This document shows positions 1-8,905 of a stretch of 20,057 bases of DNA, one piece after another. Source of the stretch: an uncultured Anaerolineales bacterium (lineage in GTDB: Bacteria > Chloroflexota > Anaerolineae > Anaerolineales > Villigracilaceae). The translations under genes were made by a program, and so were the position numbers. The stretch is from NCBI GenBank assembly GCA_938008865.1, contig CALLJA010000238.1, forward strand, positions 1 to 20,057. Direction: 5' to 3'. Position 1 is the stretch's first letter. Each line of letters starts with the position of its first letter. The notes below the pieces were generated by a model. That model did no database searches, was not told the DNA's origin, and was given only the letters and a program-made list of their open reading frames with translations.

Positions 1-74
1 GTATCAAATTCAGATGAATTGGAACTTCGAAGGGAATTCTGGGGTCTTTTATTAAGTCTGAGATTCAGGGCTTC

Positions 75-137
75 ACCACGGAGTCGCTGAGACACGGAGA
101 AAAATAAAAAAACTCTGTGCCTCCGTGTCTCAGTGGT
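75..137. repeat. Intergenic inverted repeat, CACGGAG type
   Basis: The two arms (75-99 and 113-137) share ACCAC and CTGAGACACGGAG in opposite orientation, separated by an A-rich spacer. The left arm carries about 8 extra bases. Transcribed, this folds into a long imperfect hairpin just upstream of pbpC. The sequence style matches short dispersed palindromic repeats common in environmental bacterial genomes. That family link is from memory and was not searched. Confidence 0.7.
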
Positions 138-152
138 TTAAGATCTTCCAAT

Positions 153-158
153 TACAAT
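153..158 (+). promoter_or_regulatory. Possible -10 box for pbpC
   Basis: TACAAT lies 16 nt before the TTG start. No good -35 hexamer sits 16-18 nt upstream, where the inverted repeat arm ends, so this is only a candidate. Confidence 0.25.
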
Positions 159-174
159 TTCTACGAGAGACCGC

Positions 175-2604
175 TTGAAACGCAAATCCCTCTGGTACAT
201 TCTGCTCGTCCTCCTCCTGCTCATCGCGGGCGGATGGTCCTACCTGTTCCGCGACCTGCCGTCGGTGGATGCGCTGCCGTCGAAGCTGAACCAGCCCAGC
301 ATCCGCATCACGGATCGGAACGGGCGCCTGCTGTACGAGATCATGCCCGAGGAGGGTGGCCAGCATGCCGTCCTGCCGCTGGAGGCGATCCCGCAGTGCA
401 TGCAGGACGCCACCATCGCCATCGAGGACCGCAATTTCTACCGGAACCCAGGCGTGGACGTGGCGGGCATCATCCGCGCCTTGTGGATCAACCTGCGGGG
501 CGGCGAGACCGTGGCAGGCGGCAGTACCATCACGCAACAGGTGGCGCGCAACCTGCTGCTGCCCGAGGAGCGTACGGAACGCACCTTGCGCCGCAAACTG
601 CGCGAGGCCGTGCTGGCCTGGCAGATGTCGCAGAAGCTCTCGAAGGATGAGATCCTCGCGCTGTACCTGAACCAATCGTATTACGGCAGTTTCGCTTACG
701 GCGTGGAGGCCGCCGCACAAATTTACTTCGACAAGCCCGCGCGCGACCTGCTGCCCGCCGAGTGCGCATTGATCGCGGGCCTGCCGCAGGCGCCCAGCCT
801 GTACAACCCGTTCACCGATCCCACCGCCGCGCAGGAACGCCAGAAGATCGTGCTGGGCTTGATGGAAAAGGACGGCTTCCTCAGCGCCGAACAGCGCGCG
901 CTGGCCGAGATCACCCCGCTGGCCTACAACCCCGCGCCCTTCCCGATCCACGCGCCGCATTTCGTGTGGCTGGTCAAGGCCCGCGTGGACGAACTGTTCG
1001 AGAACGGACAACTCTCGCCCGCGCAAAGCCTGATCGTGCGCACCACGCTCGACCTCAGTTACCAGCAGGCCGCCGAGGATACGATCACGCGCCGCCTCGC
1101 ATTGTACGAACCACGGGAGGGCGAACTCGACCAGAACGTCAACAACGCGGCGCTGGCGGCGATGGACCCGCGCACGGGCGAGGTGCTGGCGCTGGTGGGC
1201 AGCGCGAACTATTTCGACGAGACGATCCACGGCTCGGTGGATATGGCTACCTCGCCGCGCCAGTCGGGCTCCGCCTTCAAGCCGTTCCTCTACGCCCAGG
1301 CCCTCTCCCCCGACCAGCCCGCCCCGTGGACAGCCGCCACGCCCCTGCTCGACGTGGAGACCCGCTTCCCCACCCACGACGGCACGCCGTATGTACCAAA
1401 GAATTACGACAATCTCGAACACGGTCCCACGCCCGTGCGCATCGCGCTGGGGTCCTCGCTCAACATCCCCGCCGTGTTGACGCTCGACCACATCGGCATC
1501 GTCGAAACACTGGCCCTCGCCAGGCAACTCGGCATCCGCTCGCTCAGCCCCGACCCGAACGAATACGATCTCTCACTGGCCCTCGGCGGCGGACAGATGT
1601 CGCTGCTGGAGTTGACGACCGCCTATGCCACACTCGCCAACCAGGGCGCGTATCCCAGCCGTTACGTGCTGCTGGACGTGAGCGACTTCGACGGCCAGGT
1701 GTTGTACACCGAGCAGAAGGCCGCGCAGACGCAGGTCTTCGACCCGCGCGTGGCCTGGCTGATCAGCGACATCCTCAGCGATGACCGCGCGCGCAAGATC
1801 GGCTTCGGCCTCAACAGCACGCTCAAACTCGACCGCACTGCGGCCGTCAAGACGGGCACCACCACCAACTTCCACGATAACTGGACCATTGGCTACACGC
1901 CAGACGTGGTAGTCGGCGTATGGGTCGGCAACAGCGACTACGAGGCCATGCACAACATCACGGGGCTGACCGGCGCGGCCCCGATCTGGAACAACTTCAT
2001 GCGCACCATCCTGCAAGGCCAGCCCGATCAGCCCTTCGCCCGCCCCGACGGCCTGGTCCAGGCGCAGGTCTGCACGCTCTCGGGGATGCTGCCCACGCCG
2101 CTCTGCCCGAACACTCAGACGGAATGGTTCCTTGCAGGCACCGAACCGTCCCAGCCCGATACACTCTACCGGCAAGTCTGGGCCGACGGCCAGCCCAGCG
2201 TGGCATTGGACCTGCCCGCCTCGGCCTTTCCCTGGGCGCGCAGCCAGGGCCTGCCCCTGCTGGCGGACCTGGGACCCTTCGACCATACCCAGGGCGGACC
2301 TGATTCCGTTTCGCAGGCCCCGTCTCTGGTAATGATTTCCCCCACCGCCGATGCCACTTACCGTCTTAGCGCCGACCTCGGCCCGCAGGCCCAACAGATT
2401 CCCATCCAGGCGGAGAGCCGACAGGCGCTGACCCGTCTCTCGGTCATCGTGGATGGGAACGTCTTCGTCACGCTCACCTCCGCGCCCTATCTCACCTGGT
2501 GGCCGCTGACGGTCGGCGAACATCGCATCTGGCTGGAGGCCGTCAGCGTGGACGGACAGGTCTTCACCAGCCCACCGATCACGATCACGGTGCTGGAGCC
2601 GTAG
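175..2604 (+). CDS. pbpC: Penicillin-binding protein 1C (glycosyltransferase/transpeptidase)
   Basis: Class A PBP of 809 residues that polymerises and crosslinks peptidoglycan outside the membrane. One N-terminal membrane anchor (about 7-25) is followed by a GT51 domain. That domain has EDRNFY (catalytic E84), GGSTITQQ (115-122) and RKLRE (E144). The transpeptidase carries S366-A-F-K369, S428-L-N430 and K559-T-G-T562, so both active sites look intact. The usual His of EDRxFYxHxG is Asn91. Residues from about 705 to the end form an Ig-like tail resembling the PBP1C C-terminal domain (BiPBP_C), which separates it from PBP1A/1B. The start is TTG at 175, with GAGAG at 165-169 as ribosome-binding site. 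The next in-frame Met, at residue 57, would remove the anchor. The gene converges on an alpha-2-macroglobulin gene, its usual genomic partner. Confidence 0.93.
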   Translation: MKRKSLWYILLVLLLLIAGGWSYLFRDLPSVDALPSKLNQPSIRITDRNGRLLYEIMPEEGGQHAVLPLEAIPQCMQDATIAIEDRNFYRNPGVDVAGIIRALWINLRGGETVAGGSTITQQVARNLLLPEERTERTLRRKLREAVLAWQMSQKLSKDEILALYLNQSYYGSFAYGVEAAAQIYFDKPARDLLPAECALIAGLPQAPSLYNPFTDPTAAQERQKIVLGLMEKDGFLSAEQRALAEITPLAYNPAPFPIHAPHFVWLVKARVDELFENGQLSPAQSLIVRTTLDLSYQQAAEDTITRRLALYEPREGELDQNVNNAALAAMDPRTGEVLALVGSANYFDETIHGSVDMATSPRQSGSAFKPFLYAQALSPDQPAPWTAATPLLDVETRFPTHDGTPYVPKNYDNLEHGPTPVRIALGSSLNIPAVLTLDHIGIVETLALARQLGIRSLSPDPNEYDLSLALGGGQMSLLELTTAYATLANQGAYPSRYVLLDVSDFDGQVLYTEQKAAQTQVFDPRVAWLISDILSDDRARKIGFGLNSTLKLDRTAAVKTGTTTNFHDNWTIGYTPDVVVGVWVGNSDYEAMHNITGLTGAAPIWNNFMRTILQGQPDQPFARPDGLVQAQVCTLSGMLPTPLCPNTQTEWFLAGTEPSQPDTLYRQVWADGQPSVALDLPASAFPWARSQGLPLLADLGPFDHTQGGPDSVSQAPSLVMISPTADATYRLSADLGPQAQQIPIQAESRQALTRLSVIVDGNVFVTLTSAPYLTWWPLTVGEHRIWLEAVSVDGQVFTSPPITITVLEP

Positions 2605-2678
2605 GACAAATTGGCAATTTGCCCCACGGCACGGGGTTAAAAAATCATTTGAACCACAAGGTCAAGGAAACAAAAATA

Positions 2679-2703
2679 TAGGGCGAGATCATATCTCGCC
2701 CTA
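2679..2703. repeat. Perfect 11-bp palindrome between convergent genes
   Basis: TAGGGCGAGAT and its exact complement flank the 3-nt loop CAT. It lies 75 nt past the pbpC stop. No T-run follows, so it resembles a dispersed palindromic repeat more than a classical intrinsic terminator. It could still slow or end transcription from either side. Confidence 0.65.
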
Positions 2704-2766
2704 CGCGATTTAATGCTCGCGGCAGATTACAAATCCATCAGGAATCTTGAGCCCTTAAAACAATGA

Positions 2767-2785
2767 GGCGGGATGACATCCCGCC
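2767..2785. repeat. Second palindrome of the same design
   Basis: GGCGGGAT, loop GAC, ATCCCGCC forms an 8-bp stem 30 nt past the alpha-2-macroglobulin stop. Its GGCGRGAT-like arm and 3-nt loop resemble the hairpin at 2679-2703. No T-run follows on either strand. The rest of 2605-2814 shows no gene. Confidence 0.6.
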
Positions 2786-2814
2786 CCACTGCTCACTATT
2801 CACTGATCGCTGCT

Positions 2815-5800
2815 TCAGGGCTTCACCACGAACAGGCCTCCGTCACTGCGTCCCGCCACGTCGGGGAAGTAGAACTCTTCCGCGGTGACAGGGATGACGT
2901 GGAAGGTGCCTGCCGTGCTGGCGCGCGCCAGGTAATTGAAGACGTAGGTGCCCGCGGGCAGATACTCGGCAGACAGCACCACCTTCTCATCCTGCATGCC
3001 GATATGGTTGAAATACCACCAGCCCCAGCCGCGCTGCTTGAACATGTCCCTGGAGAGAGAGGTGGGCACTTCGGCGCTGGTCATCAACGACGAGTCGACG
3101 CCTTCCAGGCCTGCGGGCAGCGGGTCATTGACCACCATGTAATGCAGCGACCCGGGCGCCACGATCGTCACGCGTACCTGCACCAGTTCGCCGCGCTGGA
3201 TCTCGGTGATGGGCGTGTCCAGGTCGTTCAGGGCAAAGTACTGGCGCGAGACCGAAATGCCGTGGTCGTAGGCCCGCACCTGCTCCACGGGCAGCGACAC
3301 GTCCAGGTAGGCGCTGTAGTACAGGCTGCCCTTGCCGCCGTCGCGCGAGATGACCAGCGTGTTGACCTCATCCAGCAGGGCCTGCTTCACCAGGATCGGC
3401 TCACTCAGGTTCTCCCGCGAGACCGCGCCCTGCTGCACCAGTCCGCCGTTCAAACCGACAGCGTAACGGTAATCGCTCTCGAGCTCGCCTGTGACCTTCA
3501 GCCAGTTGGTCAGCGCCATCAAGGTCCAGGCCGTCTCCTGGGTCGAGTCCCAGCGGCCGCTCTTGCGGTTCGACATGACCCAGCGCACAGCGTTAGCCGT
3601 CAACGGATTCTGCGGGTCCACGTCGGTCAGCATGTTCAGCACGATGGCGGTCGTGCGCTTGTCGGTGTTCCAGTTCCAGTAGTCGGTGGTCTGCTCCTGC
3701 CAGTGCGCGCCCGCCGCCGAGAGGATGGCCGCGCCATTGATATCGGCCAGCAGGGTTTCAATACGCTCGTCTTGCGGGTCGGCCAGGAACATGGCATGGG
3801 CCAGGTAGGCCTGGGCGTACACATCCAGGTTCTGGCGGTATTCGAACACGAAGTTGACCTGCTTGTCGTAGGGCTGGCCCGCACGCGCCAGCACGAACAG
3901 GGCAAAGGCCTGGCGGTTGTAATCGCTCGCGCTGGAGTTGACGCGCAGGTGCGGCAGTTCCGCCTGGAGATAATCCAGCCCACGCTCGATGACCTTCTGC
4001 GACACGGCATAGCCCGAGTCGCGCGCCTCGACCAGGCCGAGCAGCACGTAGGCCGAGGTCAACGGCTGACTCTTCGGGCTGTTCCACCAGCCCCAGCCGC
4101 CGTCGACGTTCTGGTTGGCGTAGATGCGCTGCAAGGCTGTGCCGACATTGGCGTCCAGGTCCTGCGAAAGCGGAGTCTCCATGCCCGCCAGTTTAAGGGC
4201 GCGCGTCGAGAGCACGTTCGGCAGGAAGCGCGAGACGGTCTGCTCCATGCATAGGTGCGGATAATCCTGGAGATAGGCCAGGCCCTCGGTCATGGACGCG
4301 GCCAGCGAGGGCGAGAGTTCCAGCCGCAGTTCGGCCTGGTTCGCTTCCAGCGACCTGGGCAGGGCCAGCACTTCGGTGGCCGAATTCGCGCCCACCAGGA
4401 TGCCCGAGGTGCCGACGGCTTCCGTCACGCGATAAGCGTAGACGGGGATGCCGTTGCCGTCCAGTGTGCCCAGCGTCGGCTGGGTGCGGTCTTCGTAGCC
4501 GCCGCCCACGGCGCTGGCCAGCAGGTCCACGCGCGTGGCGTCGGGCTCGACCTGCACATCCCAGGTGACATAGGCCTGGCTGCGAGCGGGGACGTCCACC
4601 ACGCGCAGGGCCTCTGATTTCATCGTCACGCCCTGGGCCTCCAGCGAGACCGTGACTTGCAGAGCGGCATCCGTGTTGTTGTGGACGGCGGCCCCCAACT
4701 GCGCAGCATCGTTGACGACGAAGAAACGCGGCGCCTGGAGTTGGATGAAGACAGGCTTGGCCGCGACCAGTTCGCTGGTCGCCTGGCCCACGCGCGAGTC
4801 AGTTGTCACAGCGCGGGCATCCATGCGCCAGGTGGTCAGGTTGTCGGGCAGGGTCACGCGGACGGTCGCCAGGCCATTCTCATCGGTCTGTACCACGGCG
4901 CGGAAGTAGGCCGTATCTTTGAAGTTCTGGCGCACGTCGATCACGCCCAGATCACCCGCGCCTTTGCCGCCCCCGCCGCTGCCCATGGCCAGGCCGTCAC
5001 TCTCAGTGCCTTCGTAATCGGCGTTGAAATCTTCGGCATTCTGCACGATACCGACCGCCGTGCGCACACTCAAGGCACGCTGCGGATAGAATGCGGACAG
5101 GATCGGCTGCGTGTTCGACGGGGCCAGGGCCAGCACGGCCTTGTCGACCAGCGAAAGCGAAACCTCGGCCGCCACGGGGTTGCCCGAGGCATCCCTGGTC
5201 TGCACGCGGTAGGTCACTTCGTCGCCCGGGCCAGCCGTCTCCTTGTCGGGCGTCACGCTGACGCTCAGTTCCTGCTGGCTGGTATTCACCTTGAGCTGGG
5301 TCACGCCCATCTTGAAATCGAGCCCGCCCTGCCCCGCGCCGCGGATGACGGTCACCGAGAGGTAGACGCCCGGGGCCATGTCCTTGGTGATCGGCAATTC
5401 GTAGATGGTGCTGTTGCCTTCAAGCAGGACCACCTCGCGCTCGTACACGTGTCCGCGCTCGTAGGTGACCAACGCATAGACCTCCTGTTCAAACGGCGAG
5501 GCGATCAGGATCCTGGCCGTATCGCCAGGGGCGTATTCGGATTTATCCGCCACCAGGTCGAAGGAGCGGTCGTTGGTCTGCCGCCACGGGACGAAGTTCC
5601 TGCCCGCCACCCAGATGCGCGTGGAGGCCTTGTGCGTCCGCCCTCCAGAATCCGCCACGGTGACGACGACCTTATACACGCCGCCTGCGGGGGGTGTGAA
5701 CTGGACCTGCGCCAGCCCCTTCTCATCCAGGACGACGGTTGACCGCGTTTCGACGGCTGTCTCCTTCACGGACGTCTCCCACGACAACCTGCCATTCTTC

Positions 5801-8709
5801 TCCTGCTTCTGGACACTGAACCATTCCTGCCTGAGCATTTCCACGCGGACAGCGGCGCCCGCCTGCGGGACGGAGGCCCAATCCAGGGCAACCACCTCAA
5901 AGGTCTGCGGCTCGCCCTGTTTGCCAAGGTACTGCATCGGGCGGATGCCCGCATAAACCTGGCTTTGATGCACCACCACGCTCGTCCCGCCGCTGACAAG
6001 GTTGCCCGCCACATCGGTCACGTTGGCGCTGAAACTGACGCGGCGGCTGAGGTTGTTCTCGCCCAGGCTGGAGGGCTGTTCCAGCGAGAAGCGGCCCTGG
6101 TCGTCGGTCTGGCCTGCGCCCTCGTTGAGCGTCCCGCCCGCAGGCTGGCCAGCGTTGAGCGCGTACCAGTCGAAGTTCGAGTCGCTGAAGCGGAAATTGG
6201 AGTACTCCGATGAGGGAATAAAACTATACGGCGAGGCCTCGGTGAACCATTCCACACCCGCGCCGTCCAGGCTGCCGCCCGAGTAGTAGGCCGCCTCCAA
6301 CTGGAAGGTGATCGGGTCCCCGACCAGCACGTCGGCGGCGGAGGCGCTGGTGTTGACCTCGAACTCGGGCTTACGGTATTCCGCCACACGGAAGGAAACG
6401 CTGGCAAACGGTTCGTCGGGGGAATAACCCGCCAACAGGTCGTAGGTCCCGACCATGGCGTCTTGCGCAAGTTTGAAGGCCGCGTCGAAGGTGCCCATGC
6501 CCGCCGAGACGTCCAGCGTGCCGGCGTACACCTCCTCGCCCTCGCTGTTGAGAATCTTGACGAATACTTGCGGCTTTTCGGGCAGGCTGTAATGCAGGTC
6601 GTCCTGTTCGCGCAGGATGCCCTTGAACAGAACCTCCTGGCCCGGGCGGTAGAGCGGCCTGTCGGTATAGACATAGCCGAAGGGCCCGGTGACATTCCCG
6701 TAGTAGGCCGTCCACACCCCGAACTCGCCGAACGAGACGCCGCTACCCCAATCGCGCGAGGCATACGCCGTATGCCCGTCCGCATCGGCGCGGACGTAGG
6801 CCGGGTTGCTGACATCCTTGAAGTAGGCCAGGCCGTCCTGGTTCGTGACGACCGTCTTCAATTCGCGCCGCTTGTCGTCGTACACGCTGACGGGCACATT
6901 CCCGACAGGCGCGCCCGTCTCCAGGTCCACCAGCCAGGCCAGCGCCTCGCTTTCGGTGGTCTTGAAGGTCAGGTTGTCGCTGGCAACCACGAACACAGCG
7001 GCTTGTAGAAAATGGCTGTCGTGCTGGAATGGTTCAGCGTCCAGGCCAATCAGGTAATACCCTCCCTTGAGAGGGCCGCCCAACTCGGAAAAGTCGAGGC
7101 GCACGCGGCGGACGGCGTCCTGGGCCGCCTCGGCTTCGGGCGTCCAGGTCAGCACGGGCTGGCGGTCGCCTGGATAAAAATCGCTGGGGCTCTGGGAGGA
7201 GTTTTGGTAGCGCATGAACTCATCGAAGGACAACCGGTACACGGAAATGTCGATGTCGCGCGCGTTGGTGTACTGGAAGTACACTTCCTGTTTGCCCTGC
7301 TCACGATATACCAGCGTATCGTACGGCAGCAGCATGTAGGCCGACGGAGAACGCCGTCCCGTGGTGAAACTGAATGAATACTCCGTTTCGATCTGGTTGC
7401 CATAGATGTCACGCATTCCAGGCAGGATGCGCACCACGTACTCGGTGGACGGCTTGAAGCCATCCACGGTCAGGCTCCACCAGTTGTAATCGCTGTAATA
7501 GGTGCTGAGTTTCTCCAGCGCAGGCGAGACCTGGATCCTGCCCTCGAAACTTTTCATGTCCATCGGGGAGGCGAAGTTGATGGAGAGTTGCGAGAAATAC
7601 ACGTCGGCCTTGCTATCGGCCTTCGGACTGGTGCTAAGGATCTGCGGCAGCGGCACGGTGGAGATCTTGAGCATCAGGCCGCGCTCCAGCGCGCCCCCGT
7701 CTGCGGCGCGGGCCGACTCGGACAGGGCCAGGTCATAGAAACTGGCGATCTTCAACCGCTGCTGCGGCGTGACGGTCACGAGAGTGGCCGCCTCGTTCCA
7801 GGCCAGGTCCACGGCCACGGCTTCGTCCGTCTCGCGGTCTGTCAGCGTCAACGCGGAAGCCACGCTGTCGGCATCCATCGGCTGGGCGAACTCGATCTCG
7901 AAGGCCTGGTCGAGCCGCACGTAACGCACCAGGTCCGAGGGGTTGCGATCCCCGTTGACGAGCGCGTAGTGCAGGAGCTTGGGCGGCCTGGTCGAGAAGC
8001 CCCACGAGTACGAATCTGCGAGTTCGCCACCCGTCAGGTCGGTCAGCCCTTTACGCAGGCTGACGTGGTAACTGGTGCGACTGGTCAGCGGCTGGTCGGG
8101 CTGGAACACGTACACCGAGGAACTGACCCACTCGCCCCGGCCGCTGACCGTCGGCGTGACGATGAGCGGGTCGGGCAGAGTTCCACGCTGCTCCAGGACC
8201 GAAACGGGCACGACAGGCTTGTTGAAGATGACCGTGATGGCCGTATCGGGCAGAATATCCTGCGCACCCTCGGCGGGGAAGACCTGGCTGACCGTCAGCG
8301 CATCCACAGTACGGTAATTGAAGCGCAATTCTTCCGCCAGCGGCGCACCATTACCGTCAACAGTTGAGGCGGCCAGGACGCCCGTGTACACGGAATCAGG
8401 CTGAAGTTTGGACGCAGGGCTGAACTGGAAAGTGACATCATCCACCCAAGCGGACGTCCCCGCCACGGGCTGGTCCTGCCCGTCTAGCAGGGACCAGCCC
8501 GCCTCGACGCTGGCCCTGTCCATTAGGCGGTCGAAGCGCACCTCGATCACGGGGGCCAGCGGAAGTCGTTCCGCCGCCGACGGCGTCTGTCCCACCACTT
8601 GCGGCCCTGTTGGTGTGGCATCCACCGTCAGGCTGGCAGGCCGCAAGGGCTGGCAACTCATCAGCGTCAGCACGAATAGAAGGACGAGTAAGTATCGTAG
8701 TTTTTTCAT
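2815..8709 (-). CDS. Bacterial alpha-2-macroglobulin lipoprotein with thioester
   Basis: Large protease-trapping protein (1964 residues), comparable in role to E. coli YfhM. The N-terminus is a lipoprotein signal ending LTLMSC, with Cys19 as the lipidation site, so it should be membrane-anchored outside the cell. About four SbsA-type Ig-like repeats fill roughly residues 45-540. A macroglobulin MG2-like signature, YTDRPLYRPGQE, lies near 680. A glycine-rich stretch near 1240 may belong to the bait region. LPDNLTTWR precedes the thioester C1487-M-E-Q1490 in YPHLCMEQ, followed by a thioester-domain-like region (GGWGWW). The start at 8709 is chosen over the frame's earlier Met at 9000. That choice puts GGAG 6 nt upstream, gives an intact signal peptide and leaves room for a consensus promoter. 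The gene converges on pbpC. Confidence 0.9.
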   Translation of the reverse strand: MKKLRYLLVLLFVLTLMSCQPLRPASLTVDATPTGPQVVGQTPSAAERLPLAPVIEVRFDRLMDRASVEAGWSLLDGQDQPVAGTSAWVDDVTFQFSPASKLQPDSVYTGVLAASTVDGNGAPLAEELRFNYRTVDALTVSQVFPAEGAQDILPDTAITVIFNKPVVPVSVLEQRGTLPDPLIVTPTVSGRGEWVSSSVYVFQPDQPLTSRTSYHVSLRKGLTDLTGGELADSYSWGFSTRPPKLLHYALVNGDRNPSDLVRYVRLDQAFEIEFAQPMDADSVASALTLTDRETDEAVAVDLAWNEAATLVTVTPQQRLKIASFYDLALSESARAADGGALERGLMLKISTVPLPQILSTSPKADSKADVYFSQLSINFASPMDMKSFEGRIQVSPALEKLSTYYSDYNWWSLTVDGFKPSTEYVVRILPGMRDIYGNQIETEYSFSFTTGRRSPSAYMLLPYDTLVYREQGKQEVYFQYTNARDIDISVYRLSFDEFMRYQNSSQSPSDFYPGDRQPVLTWTPEAEAAQDAVRRVRLDFSELGGPLKGGYYLIGLDAEPFQHDSHFLQAAVFVVASDNLTFKTTESEALAWLVDLETGAPVGNVPVSVYDDKRRELKTVVTNQDGLAYFKDVSNPAYVRADADGHTAYASRDWGSGVSFGEFGVWTAYYGNVTGPFGYVYTDRPLYRPGQEVLFKGILREQDDLHYSLPEKPQVFVKILNSEGEEVYAGTLDVSAGMGTFDAAFKLAQDAMVGTYDLLAGYSPDEPFASVSFRVAEYRKPEFEVNTSASAADVLVGDPITFQLEAAYYSGGSLDGAGVEWFTEASPYSFIPSSEYSNFRFSDSNFDWYALNAGQPAGGTLNEGAGQTDDQGRFSLEQPSSLGENNLSRRVSFSANVTDVAGNLVSGGTSVVVHQSQVYAGIRPMQYLGKQGEPQTFEVVALDWASVPQAGAAVRVEMLRQEWFSVQKQEKNGRLSWETSVKETAVETRSTVVLDEKGLAQVQFTPPAGGVYKVVVTVADSGGRTHKASTRIWVAGRNFVPWRQTNDRSFDLVADKSEYAPGDTARILIASPFEQEVYALVTYERGHVYEREVVLLEGNSTIYELPITKDMAPGVYLSVTVIRGAGQGGLDFKMGVTQLKVNTSQQELSVSVTPDKETAGPGDEVTYRVQTRDASGNPVAAEVSLSLVDKAVLALAPSNTQPILSAFYPQRALSVRTAVGIVQNAEDFNADYEGTESDGLAMGSGGGGKGAGDLGVIDVRQNFKDTAYFRAVVQTDENGLATVRVTLPDNLTTWRMDARAVTTDSRVGQATSELVAAKPVFIQLQAPRFFVVNDAAQLGAAVHNNTDAALQVTVSLEAQGVTMKSEALRVVDVPARSQAYVTWDVQVEPDATRVDLLASAVGGGYEDRTQPTLGTLDGNGIPVYAYRVTEAVGTSGILVGANSATEVLALPRSLEANQAELRLELSPSLAASMTEGLAYLQDYPHLCMEQTVSRFLPNVLSTRALKLAGMETPLSQDLDANVGTALQRIYANQNVDGGWGWWNSPKSQPLTSAYVLLGLVEARDSGYAVSQKVIERGLDYLQAELPHLRVNSSASDYNRQAFALFVLARAGQPYDKQVNFVFEYRQNLDVYAQAYLAHAMFLADPQDERIETLLADINGAAILSAAGAHWQEQTTDYWNWNTDKRTTAIVLNMLTDVDPQNPLTANAVRWVMSNRKSGRWDSTQETAWTLMALTNWLKVTGELESDYRYAVGLNGGLVQQGAVSRENLSEPILVKQALLDEVNTLVISRDGGKGSLYYSAYLDVSLPVEQVRAYDHGISVSRQYFALNDLDTPITEIQRGELVQVRVTIVAPGSLHYMVVNDPLPAGLEGVDSSLMTSAEVPTSLSRDMFKQRGWGWWYFNHIGMQDEKVVLSAEYLPAGTYVFNYLARASTAGTFHVIPVTAEEFYFPDVAGRSDGGLFVVKP

Positions 8710-8728
8710 TCCAGGCTCCGTACTTTGG

Positions 8729-8757
8729 AGTATGCCTCTCATACGAGGGCGAGTCAA
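8729..8757 (-). promoter_or_regulatory. Sigma70-type promoter of the alpha-2-macroglobulin gene
   Basis: On the minus strand TTGACT (8757-8752) and CATACT (8734-8729) are separated by exactly 17 nt. The -10 box is 19 nt before the ATG, and a GGAG ribosome-binding site follows at 8716-8719. Confidence 0.7.
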
Positions 8758-8865
8758 GTATTTTTTCGGCGCGGCCCACAATGGGCTGGTTCTTAGACGG
8801 AACGGCGGGCGGGCGAGTTCCACCACGGGGGGAGGTTCGGCGCGGCAAGGCATGACAATCATTAC

Positions 8866-8894
8866 ATTCAAGAAAATGAATATGTTCTTATAAT
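8866..8894 (+). promoter_or_regulatory. arsR promoter with overlapping candidate ArsR operator
   Basis: A perfect TATAAT occupies 8889-8894, 11 nt before the arsR start. The -35 region (ATTCAA, 8866-8871) is poor. Two small inverted repeats overlap the promoter: ATTCA-N6-TGAAT (8866-8881) and AAGAA-N10-TTCTT (8870-8889). AT-rich dyads over the -10 box are typical operators for ArsR/SmtB repressors, which autoregulate. The operator assignment is inference. Confidence 0.55.
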
Positions 8895-8905
8895 GAAAAT
8901 CAGCC

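Noticed and set aside
130..1527. Long minus-strand open frame opposite pbpC
   Set aside because: Composition is Arg/Gly/Val-rich without recognisable motifs, and it lies antisense to a gene with complete catalytic signatures. It is a GC-rich shadow frame.
2773..4254. 493-codon plus-strand open frame opposite the A2M gene
   Set aside because: No domain motifs, His/Gln/Arg-biased composition, and no ribosome-binding site. It mirrors the true minus-strand gene.
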